From NCBI GenBank assembly GCA_025800145.1, contig JAOXSH010000145.1:1-36514 (forward strand): a stretch of DNA of 36,514 bases, written 5' to 3'. The DNA is from Cohaesibacter sp. Lineage in GTDB: Bacteria > Pseudomonadota > Alphaproteobacteria > Rhizobiales > Cohaesibacteraceae. Position numbers and translations under genes: made by a program. Under the pieces are notes generated by a model, which saw only the letters and a program-made list of their open reading frames with translations, searched no databases and was not told the DNA's origin. Numbering within the stretch: position 1 is the stretch's first letter; each line of letters starts with the position of its first letter. Below, piece by piece: positions 1 through 8,341 of this stretch.

Positions 1-39
1 TGATTTGCCCTGGTCCGAATGATATGGGCGAACAAATAA

Positions 40-70
40 CAAAAAGGCCCGCTCCTATAGGAGCGAGCCC
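40..70 (-). terminator. Rho-independent terminator of the TonB receptor gene
   Basis: On the minus strand a GC-rich hairpin (GGCTCGCTCC, short loop, GGAGCGGGCC) is followed by a run of T residues. It lies about 160 bases after the stop of the heme receptor, with only a repeat fragment between them, so it is the likely end of that transcript. Confidence 0.7.
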
Positions 71-75
71 ATTGC

Positions 76-195
76 TTGGCTTTCTGGACTGCGTCGCTCT
101 TGCTTTATGGTCAACCAGAGCATGGCAGCAAAAGCTTCTTACCAGAAAGCCAATAAAATTCGGTCATATGGGTTAATCTTTCGTGCCGTTGGTAT
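76..195. repeat. Fragment of a dispersed MITE-like repeat (right end)
   Basis: This stretch matches, with point differences, the reverse complement of 23021-23140. Its last 35 bases (ending GCCGTTGGTAT) match the terminal repeat of the intact element at 9737-9952. It contains its own inverted repeat, TTGGCTTTCTGG near 76 and CCAGAAAGCCAA near 141. The other end is not seen, so it is either a fragment or continues beyond position 1. Confidence 0.7.
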
Positions 196-229
196 GAATG
201 GGAGCTGCTGATTGTCGATCCTTCCTGTC

Positions 230-2299
230 TTATCCACCAAAGGATCTGGACAGGGAGAATTTGAAGGTACGTCCACGTGCCGGATCGTCAGATAGATGGC
301 GACGATAAGAACGATCCAGGACATTCTCGATAGAGAATTTTGCATCCAGACCAGCAAAGGTGCCGGATTGTGGTTTCCAGACAGCTTTCAGATCATGAGT
401 AGCATAACCACCGGTTCGGCGAGAACCGCGCCCGTTGCCGATGCGCTCCTGATCTGCTGCAAAGGTTGCGTCCCAAGACAGCTTTAGATCATAATCTGGC
501 AGCCTTACGCCGAGGGATGTGACCAAGCTATCAGCCGCGATGGAGTCGAGATTGACGTTGGTGGCGGAATCGTGACCGCGGGTAGCAGCATAGGATGCCC
601 GGGCAAAGGCATAATCCCAGTCATACCCAGCTTCGACTTCGATACCGTGAATACGGGCTTCGCCAACATTGTGATAATAGGTCGGACCGGTTCTGGAACG
701 AGACTCGATCAGATTGGTGATATTGTTATGGAAAGCAGTGACTTTTGCTCTGAAACGATCATTCTCAAACAGAACATCATCGAATTTTACTGAGAAACCG
801 GCTTCAATATTCTTGGATTTTTCTGTTTTCAGATCAAGGCTTACCCCTGATCTGGTACCACTGGTGGAATACAGCTCGTCAAGCGTCGGTGCGCGCTCGG
901 TATAAGCCGCAGACCCAAACACCGATAAGTTATCGTTCAACGCTACGATAGCTGCGAGTTTTGGTGAAACTGCCCCAATATCTGAAGATTTATTGCCGGA
1001 GGCTGCGGTACCTTTGTTCATGAAGTAGTCGTAACGGATACCAGGAATCAAGGTAAGTTTGTCTGCAATAATCATTTCGGATTGTGCAAACACACTTGCC
1101 TTTTCCTGAGTGCCTTCTGGCTGGAAGGAAATGGCTGAAGTTGTCGCGCCAATAGTGCGCTCGCCAGAGCGTTTCTGATGAGAATATTCACTGCCAACCG
1201 TCAGATAATTCTGGAAAAAATCACTGGTTGAGAGATTAGAAGTGTTCTCAAATTTTGCCACATAGGTACGATAGCTATATTTGGCTGAGTTGCCAAAAAA
1301 ACCAACGGAGCCGTTTTTCAGATTGTCCTGATCATTGACCGTATCCGAGAAACCAAGATTGACTTTCAAATCCAAATATTTGTTATCGGTGAATGGATTG
1401 ACATATTCAGCAGCCAGATTGAGATCAGTGGTAACGCGGTCTGTTTGACCAAAGCTGCCACCACCTGTCTGGTTATATTCGCCATCCTTCATGTCGGAGT
1501 GGAAATACATCGCACTCAAACGCAGATATTGCTCAATGTCGGCGCCAAATTTATATTTGGCATTCAGCAAACCGGACTCTGTCTGATAGTCAGAACGATC
1601 CAGAGTTTTGCCATCGCCATCCTTGTAGTTGTCAGCTTTGCGCAAAGAGCCGGAAGCCAGGACTTCAAAGGCCTCATTCAACCGCGTTGCAGCGATTGCA
1701 GTTGTGACCAGACCTGCGCCATTGCTGCTGGCTGTGATCTTCGGTTTGAACGCCCAGCTCTGACCCTCAGCCAGAAAATCGGAAGCGTCTTTGGTTGCCA
1801 TGGTGATAACACCGCCAAAGGCACCTGACCCATACAGCGTAGACGATGCTGGACCACGCAAAACTTCTACCCGCTTGAGCAATTCGGGATCCAGAAACAG
1901 CGATCCCATGCGATATTGCTCGTAGAATTTCGGAACGCCATCCACCTGCATGATGATTTTCGATTCATCTGACGCAGATGCAGTGCCGATACCACGAATG
2001 TTGAAACTTTCGCCCAAAACGCGCTCGGACCCTACGGTGGAGACACCTGGAATGAACTTGAAGGCATCTCCGATTGTTTCTGGCAGTGCTTCGTCGATAT
2101 CTTCCTGATTAAGGACGGTAACAGCTTGTGGTGTATCGGCCGCGATCTTTTCCTCGCCAGCACTGACAACGATACGATCAAGGATGATGGAAGATGCTAG
2201 TGTCCTGGATTCTGCCGTGCCGGCACTCTGTGCTCGCAGTTCGGAAACAGGCAGCAACATAGTGGACGCTGCCAATGCGACCAATATCACTCTGTGCAT
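230..2299 (-). CDS. TonB-dependent heme/hemoglobin receptor
   Basis: Outer-membrane gated channel that binds heme or a heme protein and imports heme using TonB energy. The 689-residue product starts with a signal peptide ending about residue 23 (LRA-QSAG). Next come a TonB-box-like segment (DRIVVSAG), a plug domain (about 55-175, with the LRGPASSTLYGSGAFGGV motif usual in heme receptors), and a beta-barrel ending in aromatic-rich strands (FKFSLSRSFGG). The start has a good ribosome site (AGAGG). It diverges from a hmuP gene, which in rhizobia co-activates heme receptor expression; this supports heme over other ferric ligands. Iron control by Irr or RirA is expected for the family, but I see no certain box. 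The receptor family is clear; the exact ligand is inferred. The symbol would be hmuR/bhuR-like. Confidence 0.9.
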   Translation of the reverse strand: MHRVILVALAASTMLLPVSELRAQSAGTAESRTLASSIILDRIVVSAGEEKIAADTPQAVTVLNQEDIDEALPETIGDAFKFIPGVSTVGSERVLGESFNIRGIGTASASDESKIIMQVDGVPKFYEQYRMGSLFLDPELLKRVEVLRGPASSTLYGSGAFGGVITMATKDASDFLAEGQSWAFKPKITASSNGAGLVTTAIAATRLNEAFEVLASGSLRKADNYKDGDGKTLDRSDYQTESGLLNAKYKFGADIEQYLRLSAMYFHSDMKDGEYNQTGGGSFGQTDRVTTDLNLAAEYVNPFTDNKYLDLKVNLGFSDTVNDQDNLKNGSVGFFGNSAKYSYRTYVAKFENTSNLSTSDFFQNYLTVGSEYSHQKRSGERTIGATTSAISFQPEGTQEKASVFAQSEMIIADKLTLIPGIRYDYFMNKGTAASGNKSSDIGAVSPKLAAIVALNDNLSVFGSAAYTERAPTLDELYSTSGTRSGVSLDLKTEKSKNIEAGFSVKFDDVLFENDRFRAKVTAFHNNITNLIESRSRTGPTYYHNVGEARIHGIEVEAGYDWDYAFARASYAATRGHDSATNVNLDSIAADSLVTSLGVRLPDYDLKLSWDATFAADQERIGNGRGSRRTGGYATHDLKAVWKPQSGTFAGLDAKFSIENVLDRSYRRHLSDDPARGRTFKFSLSRSFGG

Positions 2300-2474
2300 G
2301 ATAGCCTCTTGATTTTTTTGATAAATGGCTGGCTGTCGCGCTAGAAAAAGCTATCACTGCGAACTGGCTGGCTATGGTTCCCTCTCTCTGTTTGCTCGAT
2401 GCAAAATATATTTTTTCAAGAGGGCTCTTGCGTTAAGTATTAAACGTGAGTAAATGAATGAGTCAACATTTAAA

Positions 2475-2495
2475 TCATGAGTTTTTTACTCATGA
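2475..2495. promoter_or_regulatory. Inverted repeat in the receptor-hmuP divergent region
   Basis: A perfect dyad, TCATGAGT-N5-ACTCATGA with an all-T spacer, lies 83 bases upstream of the preferred hmuP start and about 175 bases upstream of the receptor start. It could be an operator for an iron or heme regulator, or a short hairpin in the hmuP leader. No known consensus is matched with confidence. Confidence 0.35.
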
Positions 2496-2577
2496 AAGAA
2501 TCGCCCCCGGAAAGACCATCCGGGTCCATCGTCAAACCGGACCAATGTTTCGTACAGAAACAGTTAGTTGGAAACTG

Positions 2578-2775
2578 ATGATACCCAAGAGTGCAAATGG
2601 TCAAAATACCACCAAAAAAACAAACCATAAAAAAGATGCTTCGGTAATCTTGGATAAACATCTCATAGAAGCAGTCGAACTCTTTGGTTCGGCCCGGGAA
2701 ATTCAGATTGCCCATAGAGGTGATATCTATCGCTTGCGCATCACGGCACAGCAAAAACTGATCCTAACAAAATAG
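2578..2775 (+). CDS. hmuP: Hemin uptake protein HemP/HmuP
   Basis: Small HemP-family protein of 65 residues. In Sinorhizobium and Bradyrhizobium, HmuP helps Irr activate the heme receptor operon. The family signature is in the C-terminal half: an AVELFGSAREIQIAH segment followed by YRLRITAQQKLILTK at the very end. The reading frame is open further upstream (to 2458), but HemP proteins are usually 50-70 residues long. ATG 2578 has GGA about 7 bases upstream and gives a normal length; the upstream extension has no family similarity and overlaps a palindrome. It diverges from the heme receptor, consistent with joint control. Confidence 0.85.
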   Translation: MIPKSANGQNTTKKTNHKKDASVILDKHLIEAVELFGSAREIQIAHRGDIYRLRITAQQKLILTK

Positions 2776-2791
2776 TTGGGCAACTACCGGA

Positions 2792-2860
2792 CTAGAGCAT
2801 TTGTTTCTAAGCATATTTTTGTCCGAAAACCGCACACACTTTTCGAAAAATATGCTCTAT
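2792..2860. repeat. Rhizobiales palindromic repeat, copy 1
   Basis: Core TTTGTCCGAAAACCGCACAC followed by TTTTCGAAAAATATGCTCTA. It is nearly identical to copies at 14941-14992, 23176-23238 and, inverted, 34253-34315. Repeats with the core GAAAAGTG...CGGTTTTCGGACAAA are scattered between genes in many Hyphomicrobiales. It lies just after hmuP and could act as a transcript-end structure. Confidence 0.85.
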
Positions 2861-3000
2861 CTTGTCTTTATTTTGGATGGTTGAAAACTGGCTAAGGGCC
2901 ATGGCTTGTCGAGGGATCTTTGATCAACAGGTTGCTTGATTATATGGCGTATAAGCAGAAAAATAGATAATCAGAGATTATGGAGATATGAGACCTCACC

Positions 3001-3363
3001 CTAAGCAACAATTTTTAGGGATGTGCGGCAGGTTTGGTTGGCTGATAGATTGGCTATAATGTCTTGCTGGTTTTCTTTATCGCTGGTTAAAAGGTGGATA
3101 TAGAAACCAAGGACATTTTCTTGAAGTATTTTGAGCGTGCTGGACATTTGGGCTGTTAAGTCTTCAATGCGTCCCACCCAGACAAATTCTGGCGCATTGC
3201 TTTTAAATTCTTTAGCAATTAGCACAATACAACCTTGAAATGTGTGCAGGTCCTGACTTTTGATGCGGGTGAAGAGATAAGGCTGATTATCCCGCCCTTT
3301 CCAATAACAAAAGCGATTGGGCAGAGTGTTTTGCCGATCTGTATTTTCAGGACCATTCTGCAT
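3001..3363 (-). CDS. Hypothetical protein, 120 residues
   Basis: I do not recognise the family with certainty. The protein is soluble, with no signal peptide or membrane segment. It has a FCYWKGRDNQPYLFTRI stretch, a central hydrophobic strand (GCIVLIAKEF), and EFVWVGRIEDLTAQM. This resembles small uncharacterised rhizobial proteins that run from YWK/YLF to VWVG. The start has GGA 8 bases upstream. It stands alone between two repeat-bearing intergenic regions, 130 bases after the plsC end in the same direction. Expression and function are unknown. Confidence 0.55.
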   Translation of the reverse strand: MQNGPENTDRQNTLPNRFCYWKGRDNQPYLFTRIKSQDLHTFQGCIVLIAKEFKSNAPEFVWVGRIEDLTAQMSSTLKILQENVLGFYIHLLTSDKENQQDIIANLSANQTCRTSLKIVA

Positions 3364-3495
3364 TTAAGATTTCCAAGCCTTTTTATGCTCTATCTTCATA
3401 GGAACAAATATAGAACAAAAAAATTTAAGAATCAAGCTTTATAACATCTACATAATGTAGCGATGTTATTTAAAAATACAATATCTTGATTTCTC

Positions 3496-4242
3496 TTATG
3501 ACTTGGGTGCCAAAAAGGGGCCGCCTTCGGCTCTGGCTTCTGCGATCAATTGATTGGAGGTGCTTTCGATTTGATGAGAGAGGGTCTCAAAAAAGTCTTG
3601 GGCGGGCATGCCCGGTTCCATGGGGGGCATGATTTGTACGATGACTTTGCCGGGATAGCGCATGAAGCTGCGACGGGGCCAGAAGAGGCCTGAATTGATG
3701 GCAACTGGCACACATGGCACTTTGAGCACCTGATAGATATGGGCAATACCAAATTTGTAATGTGGTTCACTGTCAACCGGGCGGCGGGTGCCTTCTGGAT
3801 AGATGATGATTTGCCGCTGGGCAGCTATTTCTTCTTTGGCGCGTTTGAGCATTTGTTTGAGCGCCTTAGAGCGTTTGCCACGGTTGATGGGAATCATGCG
3901 TGATTTGATAGCGCACCATCCAAAAAAGGGAATGAAGAGCAATTCGCGTTTGAAGATATAGACAGGATCCTCAATCAAGGGCAGCAGGGCGAATGTTTCC
4001 CAAACGCTTTGATGCTTTGAGGCCAAGATAATACCGCCCTTTGGGATGTGTTCTTTGCCGCGAAATTCTACTGTTCCGCCTATGATGACCTTGAAGAGCC
4101 ATGTTGAGGATGTGCCCCAAAAGCGGATGATTTGCATGATATAGCGGCGTGGTAGCACGAATGTTACAAGGCCGATTGCAACAAGAAGAGCTGTGTTGAG
4201 GTAGAATGCTGCATTAAACAAGGCGGAGCGGATGAACAGCAT
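3496..4242 (-). CDS. plsC: 1-acyl-sn-glycerol-3-phosphate acyltransferase
   Basis: Transfers an acyl chain to lysophosphatidic acid to form phosphatidic acid at the inner membrane. The 248-residue protein has an N-terminal membrane segment (about 10-32), the catalytic block ASKHQSVWETF (His77), and the glycerol-phosphate block YPEGTRRP (150-155). The usual HX4D reads HX4E here (His77, Glu82), a variant I associate with alphaproteobacterial members. The start has GAGG 8 bases upstream. It is the last gene of a minus-strand run ftsE-ftsX-ydcF-plsC, an arrangement common in Hyphomicrobiales that links phospholipid synthesis with division genes. Confidence 0.93.
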   Translation of the reverse strand: MLFIRSALFNAAFYLNTALLVAIGLVTFVLPRRYIMQIIRFWGTSSTWLFKVIIGGTVEFRGKEHIPKGGIILASKHQSVWETFALLPLIEDPVYIFKRELLFIPFFGWCAIKSRMIPINRGKRSKALKQMLKRAKEEIAAQRQIIIYPEGTRRPVDSEPHYKFGIAHIYQVLKVPCVPVAINSGLFWPRRSFMRYPGKVIVQIMPPMEPGMPAQDFFETLSHQIESTSNQLIAEARAEGGPFLAPKS

Positions 4243-4398
4243 GATTTGTCCTCAATAAAGCAGTTTTAAAGAAGGGGTGCCCCGAAACAGGCTTTTTTGT
4301 TCTTTTCGCGCGCTCTTGATCTGAAACATTGTTCAACTTTTTAAAAACGCGCACTGTCGTCGTTCGTGGATGGTTATGTGCGAAAAACAGGGCTGTGT

Positions 4399-5169
4399 CT
4401 ATCCTGATTCTGCCAAGCGTTCACGACTTAGTTGGAAAAAAGCCAAAAGCAATTTGCCATATTCCTTGCTAAGAAGTTTTAAAGTGTCAGGCTCTCCAAG
4501 GCGCTGCCAATAGGAGAAGGTGTTGGCATAGGGCACGCTATAGGTCTGGAAAGTCAGGGCGGGAGCGGCTCTTTTCATTTCCAGCATGGTGCGGGGCATA
4601 TGATAAGCGCTTGTGACAATGATCAAGCTATCATAGCCGTGTTTTTTCGCCCATTTTGCGGTTTGTGTGGCATTGGCTTTGGTGTTAAGCGCGCGTTTGT
4701 CCAGGTCTATACAGCATTGCATCTGTTTGGCGCTGACTTTTAAATTGAGCGGTAAATTGTTGCGTTTGAATTTTGGATGCACGCCAGAGATTAAAAGCTT
4801 ATCGCCCAGCTCTTTTGAAAAGAGGGTGCCTGCTGCTTGCAATCTTCCTTTGCCCCCTGTCACGACCACAATGGCATCTGCTTTTTGGGGCAGGTTTGTT
4901 TCATTTTTCAGCGCTTGTAAGGAGAAGAGAACAAATCCCCAGAAGAGAAGCATGATCACGCACAGACCCAAACAGCCAAATGCCAGAAGAAGCTTGAAAC
5001 TTATGGGGTGTTTGGACCAGTGCAGAAGCGCAAAGATCTTATGAGTTTTAGCTGTATTGGGTTTGGCATTTTGTTGTGTCATCAGGTTTGGCAGTGTCGC
5101 ACATTGAGGCGCGCAAACCGGTGCGCAAGGGGATGCATAAGAAGGGGGTGTTGGTGTGTGATCTGACAT
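4399..5169 (-). CDS. YdcF/SanA-like DUF218 envelope protein
   Basis: DUF218 (YdcF/ElyC/SanA) family protein of 256 residues. A proline- and cysteine-rich cytoplasmic N-terminus is followed by one membrane helix (about 55-85, FKLLLAFGCLGLCVIMLLFW region). The DUF218 domain then starts at ADAIVVVTGGKGRLQAA, contains LLISGVHPKF and NTKANATQTAKWAKKHG, and has the SAYHMPR motif. Relatives ElyC and SanA act in envelope integrity, but the reaction is unsettled, so the role here is inferred. It sits between ftsX and plsC in the same direction. The start follows an AAGGGCAGAA ribosome site. Confidence 0.85.
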   Translation of the reverse strand: MSDHTPTPPSYASPCAPVCAPQCATLPNLMTQQNAKPNTAKTHKIFALLHWSKHPISFKLLLAFGCLGLCVIMLLFWGFVLFSLQALKNETNLPQKADAIVVVTGGKGRLQAAGTLFSKELGDKLLISGVHPKFKRNNLPLNLKVSAKQMQCCIDLDKRALNTKANATQTAKWAKKHGYDSLIIVTSAYHMPRTMLEMKRAAPALTFQTYSVPYANTFSYWQRLGEPDTLKLLSKEYGKLLLAFFQLSRERLAESG

Positions 5170-5255
5170 TTCTGCCCTTATCCCCGCATTTGCTGCCTGG
5201 TGAGATGTGTTTGATCGCTCTTGGACGAAAAAGATGTCTTTTATGAGTCTATGTC

Positions 5256-6302
5256 CTAATGGAGTTTGCTTAAAGTTTTTATTACCGTCAATCTTGTTGT
5301 TATTGCTGTGAGAATGGCAATGATGAATGTCAAAATGAACGTGGCGATATAGGCCTCTATATCAAGCTTTATCACGCCTAACAGAGCTTGCATTTGATCT
5401 GCTGCTGCGCTGGCTGCTTCATTGGACAGCACAAGTTGCATAATGAAGAAGGTTAACATGGCGATCAACCCGCCTGCCAAACTGCCTTTTAATCCCAATA
5501 TGAAAAATTTTTGCTGAAATTCTGCGGCAATGAAGCGATTGCCTGCGCCGACAAAATGCAGCACTGCGATGGTTTCCTGATTACCTGCCATGGCGGAGCG
5601 TGTTGCGAAAATAACGGTCAGGATCGTTGCGGCCAGAACCAGACACAAAATGGTGAAGCCAATGAGAATGGCCGTTTCAGCCATGGAACGCAGACGCTCG
5701 ACCCAGAAACGATGATTGTCAAGGATAGCGCCTTTGACTTCTGTCTGTAATTGTGTAGACAGGGCGATGAAATCAACGCTTTCAGGATCGGAGATATCCA
5801 ATTCTATCAATCGTGGAATGGGCAATTCATCAAACGCCAGATCCAGCCCCAGCCAAGGCTCGAGCAAGGCGCTGGATTGGCTTTGGCTGAGCGCGGTTGC
5901 CTTTTCAATGCCTTTACTGGCGCGGGCAATGTTAATGGCTTTGACAATCTGACTTTCAATATCGATGCCATCTATCTGGCGGATCTGGATGGTTGCACCA
6001 CGGCCAATGTCACTTTGCCAATCACGGGTTGCGCTTGAAATCATGGTCACGGCAGCAACGGTTAGGGCTGCCAGAAAGCTCATAATGGCAATGACCAGCA
6101 CCAGCGCATGACCGGCAATGGTGCCTTTGGGCACTATGGGGCCAGGTTTTTTGCCAATGGCGAAGGGATTGCTGCTTTTGGGCTGTATCTGTGTTTGCGT
6201 TTGTGTTTGATCCAGCATTGTGTCGGACTGATGGGATGAGGGCATATTGGCGGATGGGAGCGGTGCTGTTGTTTCGTTTCTATTGTCTATATGTGTGGTC
6301 AT
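5256..6302 (-). CDS. ftsX: Cell division protein FtsX
   Basis: Inner-membrane partner of FtsE. FtsEX uses ATP in the cytoplasm to control periplasmic peptidoglycan hydrolases at the septum. The 348-residue protein has a long polar N-terminal tail (to about residue 55, with a TQTQTQ run). Four membrane segments follow: about 62-85, a second after a periplasmic loop of roughly 120 residues, and two in the last 90 residues. ATG 6302 is chosen because GAGGGAG lies 7 bases upstream; a TTG in frame at 6317 would overlap ftsE. It begins 11 bases after the ftsE stop, so the two are co-translated. Confidence 0.93.
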   Translation of the reverse strand: MTTHIDNRNETTAPLPSANMPSSHQSDTMLDQTQTQTQIQPKSSNPFAIGKKPGPIVPKGTIAGHALVLVIAIMSFLAALTVAAVTMISSATRDWQSDIGRGATIQIRQIDGIDIESQIVKAINIARASKGIEKATALSQSQSSALLEPWLGLDLAFDELPIPRLIELDISDPESVDFIALSTQLQTEVKGAILDNHRFWVERLRSMAETAILIGFTILCLVLAATILTVIFATRSAMAGNQETIAVLHFVGAGNRFIAAEFQQKFFILGLKGSLAGGLIAMLTFFIMQLVLSNEAASAAADQMQALLGVIKLDIEAYIATFILTFIIAILTAITTRLTVIKTLSKLH

Positions 6303-6313
6303 GTTTTTCTCCC

Positions 6314-6973
6314 TCAATCGTAAATGAAGAGGGCACCATCATTGAGGACAATGCGGCGAGCCTGAATTTGATCCATGAGGCCTGTATCATGTGTGGCAAT
6401 AACGATGGAGGTGCCTGATCGGTGCAGTTCGATGAAGAGTCGCAACAGGCGCCGGGCTAGAATGGGGTCGACATTACCCGTTGGCTCATCGGCAAGCAGG
6501 AGCTTGGGGCGAGAAATCAGGGCGCGGGCAATGGCGGCGCGCTGTTTTTCTCCCCCAGACATAACGGGCGGATAGACATGCATACGATGACCAAGCCCGA
6601 CCCAGTTGAGCAATTCTTTCACATCCGTTCTGTAATCTTGTTCCGACAGGCCTTGAACGCGCAGGGGAAGTGCGACATTTTCAAAGGTGGTCAAGTGATT
6701 GAGCAATCGAAATTCCTGAAAAACAAAGCCGATATTGCGGCGCAATTCTGCCAATTCCTCTGAATCCAGCCTTGCTGTGTCTTTGCCAAAAACGCGGATC
6801 AAGCCTCGGTTGGGCTTGAGGGAGAGAAACATCAATTGCAGCAAAGAAGTTTTGCCAGCGCCCGATGGGCCGGAGAGAAATTGAAAGGAGTTTGGAGCAA
6901 TTTCAAAGGAGACATCGCGCAGGACTTCGCGTCCGACACCATAGCGCAATCCAACATTTTCAAACCGAATCAA
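6314..6973 (-). CDS. ftsE: Cell division ATP-binding protein FtsE
   Basis: Cytoplasmic ATPase of the FtsEX complex. From a TTG start at 6973 it is 219 residues, the usual FtsE length, beginning (M)IRFENVGLRYG. Walker A is GPSGAGKT (35-42), the ABC signature is MSGGEKQR (138-145), and Walker B is LLLADEP (158-164). An AGGGAG ribosome site precedes the TTG. The frame stays open far upstream, but that extension only reads the complement of the repeats in the neighbouring plus-strand gene. It diverges from the zinc-ribbon gene across about 150 bases that must hold both promoters. Confidence 0.95.
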   Translation of the reverse strand: MIRFENVGLRYGVGREVLRDVSFEIAPNSFQFLSGPSGAGKTSLLQLMFLSLKPNRGLIRVFGKDTARLDSEELAELRRNIGFVFQEFRLLNHLTTFENVALPLRVQGLSEQDYRTDVKELLNWVGLGHRMHVYPPVMSGGEKQRAAIARALISRPKLLLADEPTGNVDPILARRLLRLFIELHRSGTSIVIATHDTGLMDQIQARRIVLNDGALFIYD

Positions 6974-7123
6974 AGCTGTTGCTCCCTTGTGACTTTGAAA
7001 TGAGAGTGCCTTATTCTTGATGCCTTGGCAAAGTGCCAGTTGCTGATAATCTATATTGTGGATGATTCGAAATGAAAAAGGTCTGCAAGTGTGTGTCTTG
7101 CTGGCCAGATGCGGCATTGTTTG

Positions 7124-8227
7124 ATGAAGATTACCTGTCCCAATTGTACGACCAGTTATCAGGTGCCCGATGATTATCTTGGGCAGGATGGCCGCAAGGT
7201 CAGATGTGCTAATTGTGGCGATACCTGGTTGGCCAAAGCGCAAGAGGCGCCTGCACCGGATTTGGAAGAAGGTCTGGATACCAGCCGCGATAGCGCGGCG
7301 GATATTGTGTCTGGTGGGGACGATCAAAGCCAAGAGGATATTGACGCTTTGTTTGATAGCCCCTCTGGTGGGGGGGGCGATCAAAGCCAAGACGATATTG
7401 ATGCTTTGTTTGATAGCCCCTCTGGTGGAGGGGACGATCAAAGCCAGGACGATATTGATGCCTTGTTTGACAGTCCTTCTGGCGGGGGGGACGATCAAAG
7501 CCAAGACGATATTGATGCCCTGTTTGACAGTCCTTCTGGCGGGGGGGAGGAGCAAAGTCAGGACGATGTTGATGCCTTGTTTGATAGCCCGGCCAGCGAT
7601 CCGGCGCCCAAAGCTGCGCCTGCTTCTAGCGAACAGGATAGTCCCATCGTTGATATGGTGGATGCCGCAGCTTTTGAAGCCGAGAAAGAAGTGGCCAAGA
7701 CGCAAAATCCTGCCCGCAAAGGCATTGCAACGGCATCGCGGCCCAAACGCACGATCAAAGCGCGCAAAAAGAGTAAAGCCCCTTCCGAGGCTGGTTCAGA
7801 TCGACTCTATTGGGGTGTGGGAGCTGGATCATTGGTCGCCAGCCTCTTGTTGATTGGAGCTTTTTTTCTTATGCCTGCGCGCTTTGTGCATATGTCGTCT
7901 GATTTTGCCAGACTGTATGACATATTGGGTATGGAGGTGAATCTCAGCGGTGTTTCCTTGCAGGATGCGTCTGCCGGTTTGCAGCAAAAATCCGGCGCTC
8001 CGGTTGTTGCTGTACAGGCAAATCTGGTAAATGTCACAGCAAAGCCTGTTTTATTGCCGCAGGTGGAGGTATCTGTGCTTGGCAAGGATGGGATAGAGCT
8101 ATATTCATGGTCAGTGAAACCGGAAGGGGTTGCGCTGGGGCCGGGAGAGAGCAAACGCATTTTCTCACAGGTTGCAGCACCGGTTCAGGCAAAGCAGGTG
8201 TCGTTGCGAGTTACTCCTTCCAACTGA
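7124..8227 (+). CDS. ZitP-like zinc-ribbon membrane protein with tandem SQDDIDALF repeats
   Basis: The 367-residue protein starts with an MJ0042-type zinc ribbon (Cys5, Cys8, Cys28, Cys31; MKITCPNC...RCANCGDTW). An acidic linker holds five tandem repeats of 18-19 residues (63-156), each containing SQDDIDALFDSP. A basic Lys/Arg/Ala stretch, one membrane helix (about 228-251), and a roughly 115-residue C-terminal domain of the DUF3426 type follow. This layout matches Caulobacter ZitP, a PopZ-interacting polar organiser, so a polar or envelope-organising role is inferred. ATG 7124 is chosen because the zinc ribbon begins at once; an upstream start at 7091 would add 11 unrelated residues. The linker codons include runs of 7-8 G. 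It lies between ftsE (divergent) and hpt. Confidence 0.85.
   Translation: MKITCPNCTTSYQVPDDYLGQDGRKVRCANCGDTWLAKAQEAPAPDLEEGLDTSRDSAADIVSGGDDQSQEDIDALFDSPSGGGGDQSQDDIDALFDSPSGGGDDQSQDDIDALFDSPSGGGDDQSQDDIDALFDSPSGGGEEQSQDDVDALFDSPASDPAPKAAPASSEQDSPIVDMVDAAAFEAEKEVAKTQNPARKGIATASRPKRTIKARKKSKAPSEAGSDRLYWGVGAGSLVASLLLIGAFFLMPARFVHMSSDFARLYDILGMEVNLSGVSLQDASAGLQQKSGAPVVAVQANLVNVTAKPVLLPQVEVSVLGKDGIELYSWSVKPEGVALGPGESKRIFSQVAAPVQAKQVSLRVTPSN
7310..7591 (+). repeat. Five tandem coding repeats of 54-57 bases
   Basis: Units run 7310-7363, 7364-7420, 7421-7477, 7478-7534 and 7535-7591, all in frame. Each encodes SGG(G/-)DDQSQDDIDALFDSP with small changes (EDID in unit 1, DDVD in unit 5). The near-identical DNA, together with an 8-G tract at 7370-7377 and two 7-G tracts, suggests recent copy-number change by slippage or recombination. 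Confidence 0.95.
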
Positions 8228-8341
8228 ATGCCAGAGGATCGTTTTGTGATGCGAGAGACTGGCTTGTGAAAAGCCTGATCGGGCAGGTTGTGTACAACGC
8301 TCTGTATCGAGGCTTTAAGAGAAACGGACGACCGGATCTTT

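Noticed and set aside
139-357. 72-residue minus-strand frame at the left edge
   Set aside because: It overlaps the receptor's C-terminal codons in another frame and the repeat fragment; no similarity or ribosome site.
7310-7591. Possible CRISPR array from regular 57-base repeats
   Set aside because: The units are contiguous with no spacers, stay in frame, and encode a conserved motif.
6974-7705. N-terminal extension of FtsE with repeated KQGINIVLALIVP-like segments
   Set aside because: It is the complement of the repeat array in the zinc-ribbon gene; FtsE has its normal length and ribosome site from the TTG at 6973.
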